DNA of 64,000 nucleotides from Mugil cephalus. Taxonomy: Eukaryota; Chordata; Actinopteri; Mugiliformes; Mugilidae. This document shows, piece by piece, positions 58,264-64,000 of this stretch. Position 1 is the stretch's first letter. The number at the start of each line of letters is the position of its first letter. Under the pieces are notes generated by a model. It was not told the DNA's origin and made no database searches. It was given only the letters and a program-made list of their open reading frames with translations. Both the position numbers and the translations under genes were made by a program. The stretch covers positions 18,284,172 through 18,348,171 of the forward strand of contig NC_061782.1 in the NCBI RefSeq assembly GCF_022458985.1, read 5' to 3'.

Positions 58264-60429
58264 TAGGAAGAAATGTTTCTGTCTTTTCAGTTGACATAAA
58301 GCATTTCCTAACCCAAACCTAATTGTAACCACTGCCCTAAAAACATTTCATAACTAGTTTCAACACACAATAAGCCCAGCACAATGGCCACAGAACGTTA
58401 GTACTCTGCTGGAGTTTGGCTCCCACTGCTTAGTAAAAACAAGAACAAACACCCATGAGTGTAATTTATAATCCTTCTCCTCTATTTCTGTCCACATCTT
58501 GAACTTTGATGTGTTTCTGGAAAGAACAGGAAATTAAAAAATCTACTGGTATCTGAACACACAAATGCACACACACTGAAACGGACTATGGCGTGTGTCT
58601 AAAAGGGACGCACATTACCAAAAAGGACATGTGTAGTGCCCCAGAGTGATACCTAGCATCAAACATATAGATAACATATTTGCTGGGCTGACTGGCTCTT
58701 CCCCACACTTGAAGGAGTGTGTGTGACATGAGTGAAGAAATAAAACGACCGTCTGTCGGCCTCTTAGACCTTCCTGCACTCTGCGACTGCTTCTTTGGGT
58801 CCTCCTCCTTTGACTCGTGTGTCTCTCAGAGTCGTCTTTATTGATTTATTAAGCGCTGTGATTTTTACTAAGGTTATGTTTGTGGTCCATGGGTTTAATA
58901 TCTGCACCTTTGTTATCGTGGTGCAGCCAATGCGGTGCCATTGTTTTAAGATGAGATCTTAATTGTTCATCGATAAAAACGACATCTAAAAATACAAAGG
59001 CTATTTTGTTAATTCAGATCTATCTATCCGTGCATTTCCAAGACAATGTTTGTGCATTAAATCACATCTAATTGATGGTGATGAAACATACTGAAAGTTA
59101 TTATCTGAGTCACCTTTTATCCCATTGAGCTCTGAGCACAGAGGCCAAATGCTAAAGTGCTTCCTTCAATAGTTTCATGATGTACGCATATTAAGGACTG
59201 AAACTTCACAATGAGTTTTTGTTTCTGATTTAGAGCTATTTAAACTGTTATTTCCATAACTAAGAGTAGAACCAGTAGGTCAAGTTAATCAGCAATGATA
59301 ATGATGGAAAAAAAAAGATGTGTGCATGGTTTACACTTCGTGTACGTAGCGATGTCATCAGCCCAGACTCCGACGCCGTAGCGTGACGTACACCTCAGCA
59401 GAAATGTAACTACAGCAACACAGACCGCAAGAGCCGTGACTGGTTCACTTGGTAGTAGCGTGTATCCGCTTAAATATTTCCGACTGCTTCTCCATCTGTG
59501 CAATTTTGGTGGAACACATCGAAGAAATGTTGACTGAGGGGGTCGGAGACACAAACATTCGTATGACTCCTTTTGGGGAAAATTTCGGGGAAACTTTCAG
59601 TCACCATTGTCGGAAGTGAAACAGGAAGTAGAAACAAAAATTAACCAGCAAAACAGACACATCGCTGATTAGCATTTTGATGGCGTTTTTACAGCGTGAG
59701 CCAAACTGACGAGCACTCAAGTATAAATGTACGTTGGTTACGCCACCTATATCTCACACTGAGAACATTAAAACTGAATTAAACCCTTGCAAATCCAAAG
59801 CTGCAACACAAGCAGCTCCTAGGTGCCTGCTCATGGGCAAAGGGGTACTCTCGGCTTATTCTTTCTATTCTTTCTGTCGGCCCAAATCTTTGACCCTAAT
59901 TATTACTTTTATAATTATCTTATTGACAAACTGACTGGTAGTTTAATAACTGTTGGTGGATCGCCTGGTTGAAATTAAATGATGAAGTCAATTTTATGAT
60001 GTTGGTTAGTTTGACAAAACTGCTTTTTAAGACTATGACATGTTGCTAATGAGCACTGCAGCCACAGAGCTATCACATTACAACTTCCCTGCAGCTTCCC
60101 CTTTCGTCAGATCTGTTCTCATCTGCCTGAGGCTGACGACAAAGAGGAGAGCGACAAGGGGAAGTAAACACAGATACACGGCTTCCTTACTGTTCCATCT
60201 CTCCGCACCTTCATACTTAGCAGTATGCCTTCTCTGCTACAGCACATGGGGCAGAGCCAAAAAAAAAAAAAAAAAAATGGATGAGGCCGTTGCCAGACTC
60301 AGTAGCCAGGAGAAGAAGAAGAAGAAAGAGAAGAAGAAAAAAAACTTTGACGGACAGGGAGATGGAGATAAACGCAGATTGGGAGGGAGGGTGAGGGCCT
60401 GAGATGGAAACAAACATTAACTTTTAATG

Positions 60430-60660
60430 CTCTTTATTGGAGCGAGGGGATGCAGAGGGGAGGAGGGAGGAGGGGCGAGCAAGAATAGGAGACAGTGGAG
60501 AGAGAGAGAGAGACAGAGAGGCATGGAGGGAGGGATGAGCGATGAAGGAGGGAAGTAGAGAGAGAGAGAGAGAGAAAGGGAGGGCAGAGAGAGAAGAAGG
60601 GAGATGGTGAGAAAGAAGTAGGGGGAGTTAATAGGGGGAGGGAGGGAGGCAGAGAGACTG
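60430..60660. repeat. Purine-rich (GA/GGA) tract on the plus strand
   Basis: About 230 nt that are almost entirely purine, with several (GA)n runs and gggagg blocks. The minus-strand Ser/Leu/Pro-rich ORF here is a by-product of this composition. Confidence 0.85.
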
Positions 60661-60718
60661 TGTATCGGAAGAAGCAAGGATCAACTCACAGTGCTGATAA
60701 TATTCCCTGGGTCAAGTC

Positions 60719-60731
60719 ATGGAACATGACG
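60719..60731 (+). CDS. Candidate tiny alternative first coding exon (MEHD plus one base)
   Basis: An ATG at 60719 is followed by GAA CAT GAC G and then a consensus gtgagt. It lies just downstream of the purine tract, as a promoter-proximal exon might. It ends in the same phase as the exon at 52794-52929. The ATG-plus-donor coincidence is weak evidence on its own. Confidence 0.25.
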
Positions 60732-63700
60732 GTGAGTTTCCTCCTTCTATAATAAGCTGCGCTTCCTTCTGTCTGTGGTGTCTTATTGTCTCTCTGTGTT
60801 ACTGTAACAGAAGGCAGTGGCACAGGCAGAGATTCTTTACTTCTTTTCTCATGCTGTCCTCAGCTGTGGCCGTCACCTGTTAGCCAGGGAATGCTGTATG
60901 TGCAGAGTGAACGCAGAGGCTGTAAACCCCGTGTCCATGTAGAGTTATGAGTTATGAAGCACACCGCGTACGGCGCCGACGACGGCCTTGTTGAGAACCA
61001 CAAATCAAAAATGGGGTTGGATCCATGTAGATGGGCACTTGACTCAAATTTGGTGCCTTTGATTGTTTTGCAACATGAGCTATGGTGTGAGGATATAACA
61101 TCATCTGGCTGCAGCAGATTTTTCTTCCGTTGCCTCGTTTCAGGACATAAGTATGTAGATTATGAAAACAATTTGAAAAGATAAACTACAGTGCGGCACA
61201 AATAAGATGCTAACATTTGCTATCCTCTTCCTGTTACCTGGCATTTGTGCTGTTGAGGCCAGATTTACTGGTGACATATTTATCAACAACATCTTTGGCT
61301 TACGAAACAATAATGACTGTGTGCTTCCCTTTGAAATCATTTATTACTTTTGTGAGTCTGCCCACATCATAGGGATAGAGTTTCTCATAAAACAGATGCT
61401 AAACCGCATTCAGAGGCAGTCACTTTGTTATCACATTTCCAGAGAGGAAATAGAACTTGTTGTAAGCCAAAACAGGGGTGCGCCAGACGCTAAGGCTAAC
61501 CCTAGGCTAAATCAGGACTGTGTTATCTAATATAGTTTAATTACTGTTTGTAGAGCTTGCCACAACATATCACTCTGTTTGACAGGCAAGGCCCCTGCCG
61601 CTGACATGTGTCCACAGAGAAAGGCAGAAATTTAGATCATATGTGATCTTTAGACTCCATTATTGTCTCAGGTGAGCTCCACGGCAATAAATCCACATTT
61701 GCCCGCTCCTCTTTGTGTGTGCTTTCGCCCGTGTTGACGGAGACTCGAGGTGAATTGAAAAGCAACAAATGACTGCAAGGCAAAGCGGCGTCTGTGAGAG
61801 AGCGTGCGCGTACATGTAGACGTGAAGCCCGAGCAGTGGACTCTACGACTGACTGCGATTTCTGCCTCAGTTGACGGAGAACATATCAGGCGAAGCCATG
61901 CAAATGTGCCTGTTTGACTAAAATTATCAAAAACAATCAATTTTGTTGACAGAACACGAAGCCGCACCTACCTTCAGTTACACCACAAATGCTGCTGTGT
62001 TCGTGGGATGCGGCTGTCACCGCTCTGACACATCAGTGCGAAATACGATGGTGAAACGAATAGCGATATTTTTAGCAATCAGGACATTTTTAAAGATAAC
62101 TATCTTCACACACCACTGACTTTTATGGCATCTGTGAGCCCAGAATTAATGTGTCAGCTAAGCTCAAATGAGCCTGGACCCAGACCTTTTGAGGCTTTGG
62201 TAAAACAGACCTCTGAGTGTCGGTAAAAGCTAGCTGGACAGTGGCCAAAGCAACCATCATCAACCACTGGTCATCTACTTTTAAACAAACCACTTTGAGC
62301 CTCTAAAAGAGTTGTAATGTCTCGACTAACAGCCACACAACGCGACCAAGCCAACATGTTGTTCTCCGGACCGCTGTTTTCATAATGGACAGGTCATTTC
62401 TGCGCAGATATGGCCTTATATAGTGAGAATATGAGGAAACAAATGCTGGCTGCTGACTGTTTACTTTCCCCTCATTTGGTGTGCTCTTACAACATCAAAT
62501 CACACACTTCTCAAACAACATATGTGTGGTCTTTATGCGTCGTTGTCCGCCGAAGCATCGTGGCCTTTTCCTAAGGTAACTATTTGAGACCCCGCAGGAC
62601 AGTAGACGTCACGCCTTCAGCTCTTTTTTCGTCCCCGTCTCCCTCACTTTCTGTCTTTTTCCAGCTTGCCGTCTCTTAAGCTCTCCGGCCGCCTGTCTGG
62701 CAGGATGTCAATTATTGATTTATACAGGCAACATTTTAGCAGTGATGGCGGCTTATGGGTTGTGCCAGAATACAACAAACAGGAGATCAGGTTTCAGAAA
62801 AGCTGGCTGGCATATGAGAAGAGGAAGAGAAATGACAGTAACCTCTGTTCGTGCTGTTGGGCCATACAGTAAGACTGTGCAGTTGATGCAGTCACGTGAA
62901 ATTGATTGAAATTTGGGTAACAGAGCACGGAGGAACAAACTCAGGCCTCCTTTGTGGAGCTGCGCAGGAACACAATTGTCAAATATTACATGACTTTTTT
63001 TTTTTTTTCATTCTCCTTTCTCCTTTTTCAATCTCAGATCCATGCAGGTGAGCCATAAATGCTTGTCAGTGATTTGTATACAGTGGCTAAACTGGACAAC
63101 CACCAAGCAGAGGTGGCCCTGGACTGAAGTTTCACTTTATAGTCCCTGAACGCCTCAGCTACCTTTAGTATCTCCGTATGGAATTAAATATTCATGATGA
63201 CATAAACGTCGAAGTAAAAACTGCAAAATAAATATAAGGAACGCTCGCCAGAAATGGAAAACTGATTGTGTTCATGGGGGGACAGTGTCTCCATGTGTAA
63301 TGGAAAGAGATTTAACCGATAATCTGTGACACACATGGATCATGTGACTTCCACCCAAGCTTCCGCTGCACTGAGGAGGCCGAGTGCACATCTCATATTA
63401 AGACAAGAAACTAATTTCAGTGTGAGTTTTGTTCGCCATTTCTTCAAAATAGTTTTTGCTGAGGCTTGACGGAACATTTTGTTACTAGCAATCTCATTAC
63501 GCTGTCTGACTCAACAGTGGTTTAATGATTAATTACTAGTTCCAAAACACCTAATACTTATAATTACACTGGCTGCTACTTAATCTTAGGACAATATCTA
63601 TATGACAGGAATCCCTAACGGTCAGCGAATTCTCCAGTCCATTATTTATCCCAACAATGAAGTTTGCTAATCATACAGTATGTACTTGATAAAGTCTTAC

Positions 63701-64000
63701 GTGGGCCTATGAAACCCTGCTGAACTACAGTGAGATCTCACTGACACCATTTAACTACAGCTCCTCTTGGCTCAGCCTGGTTTGCTTTTATAACAGAGAC
63801 TGTTACTTGCTGAGTCACACTTGACTGTTATGACAGTTTGCAGTCTGAATCATGATCCTTGTACAGAGATGTCCGGTCCCTGGCTCTTGAAAAGGTTAGT
63901 TAGTCTATTGCACGGAGCATCGAAGGTTGTAACTTCCCATTCTGAAACCGTTTATCCATGTAACAGAGGTGAAAGGCAACTGGCTTTGGAAGTACCTCTT

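Larger units (their letters stand above)
52930..64000 (+). other. Presumed first intron of the plus-strand gene, or gene desert
   Basis: 11 kb with no exon that I can support. It holds MITE copies (54.97, 55.17 and 57.62 kb), a small perfect palindrome at 55373-55440, a (TC)n(CA)n microsatellite, a purine tract at 60430-60660 and one candidate 13-nt coding exon at 60719-60731. ORFs such as plus 56652-56864 (hydrophobic) and 60040-60402 (Lys-rich) lack splice context or homology. Confidence 0.5.

Noticed and set aside
60040..60402. Plus-strand 120-codon ORF ending in a Lys-rich segment
   Set aside because: Built on a poly(A) run and (AAG)n repeats; the apparent protein is a repeat translation.
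60417..60677. Minus-strand Ser/Leu-rich 86-codon ORF
   Set aside because: Translation of the pyrimidine strand of the GA-rich tract.
62666..62872. Possible exon after a tttttccag acceptor (SLKLSGRLSGRMSIIDLYRQ)
   Set aside because: No convincing donor in frame, no family resemblance, and it starts from a non-ATG codon.

Overview
The window is nuclear DNA of a ray-finned (teleost) fish. The evidence is vertebrate gene structure with GT..AG introns, proteins close to but clearly diverged from their mammalian orthologues, AT-rich non-coding DNA full of CA/GA microsatellites, and short fish-type DNA-transposon debris. Three recognisable genes lie head-to-tail on the minus strand. From right to left they are plekha1 (about 31.5-51.1 kb), htra1 (about 5.5-28.9 kb) and the 5' end of wapl (1-about 3 kb, running off the left edge). 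A fourth transcription unit probably begins on the plus strand at about 52.7 kb and occupies the rest of the window as intron.

Layout. 1-3.1 kb: the first three wapl exons that I can place, with a CCAAT/E-box promoter. 3.1-5.46 kb: intergenic. 5.46-28.9 kb: htra1, nine coding exons, 477 codons, complete from signal peptide to PDZ domain, with two large introns (11.5 and 6.4 kb). 29-31.4 kb: intergenic; no ARMS2 counterpart. 31.4-51.1 kb: plekha1 (TAPP1), eleven coding exons giving 423 codons, plus an alternative terminal exon that gives a 339-codon form, and a 6 kb 5'UTR intron carrying a MITE-like element, a hAT relic and a perfect 45-bp hairpin. 51.2-52.7 kb: intergenic, with the tail of a LINE. 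52.8 kb: a well-formed first coding exon on the plus strand that I cannot name. 53-64 kb: no convincing exon except a tiny possible alternative first exon at 60.7 kb; it holds microsatellites, purine tracts and more MITE copies.

Function. WAPL releases cohesin from chromosomes. HTRA1 is a secreted trimeric serine protease acting on matrix proteins and TGF-beta signalling. PLEKHA1 is a PtdIns(3,4)P2-binding adaptor. They are not a pathway; what links them is synteny. plekha1-htra1 is the ancestral form of the human 10q26 macular-degeneration locus, and wapl (human 10q23) is a neighbour here.

All exon boundaries were read by eye from splice consensus and checked by reading-frame continuity across every junction. 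UTR limits, promoters and transposon family names are less certain. I found no wholly new biological system. The most interesting signals are microsatellite-built splice acceptors, a conserved alternative 3' exon in plekha1, a perfect template-switch-like hairpin, and a composite repeat copied in inverted orientation.
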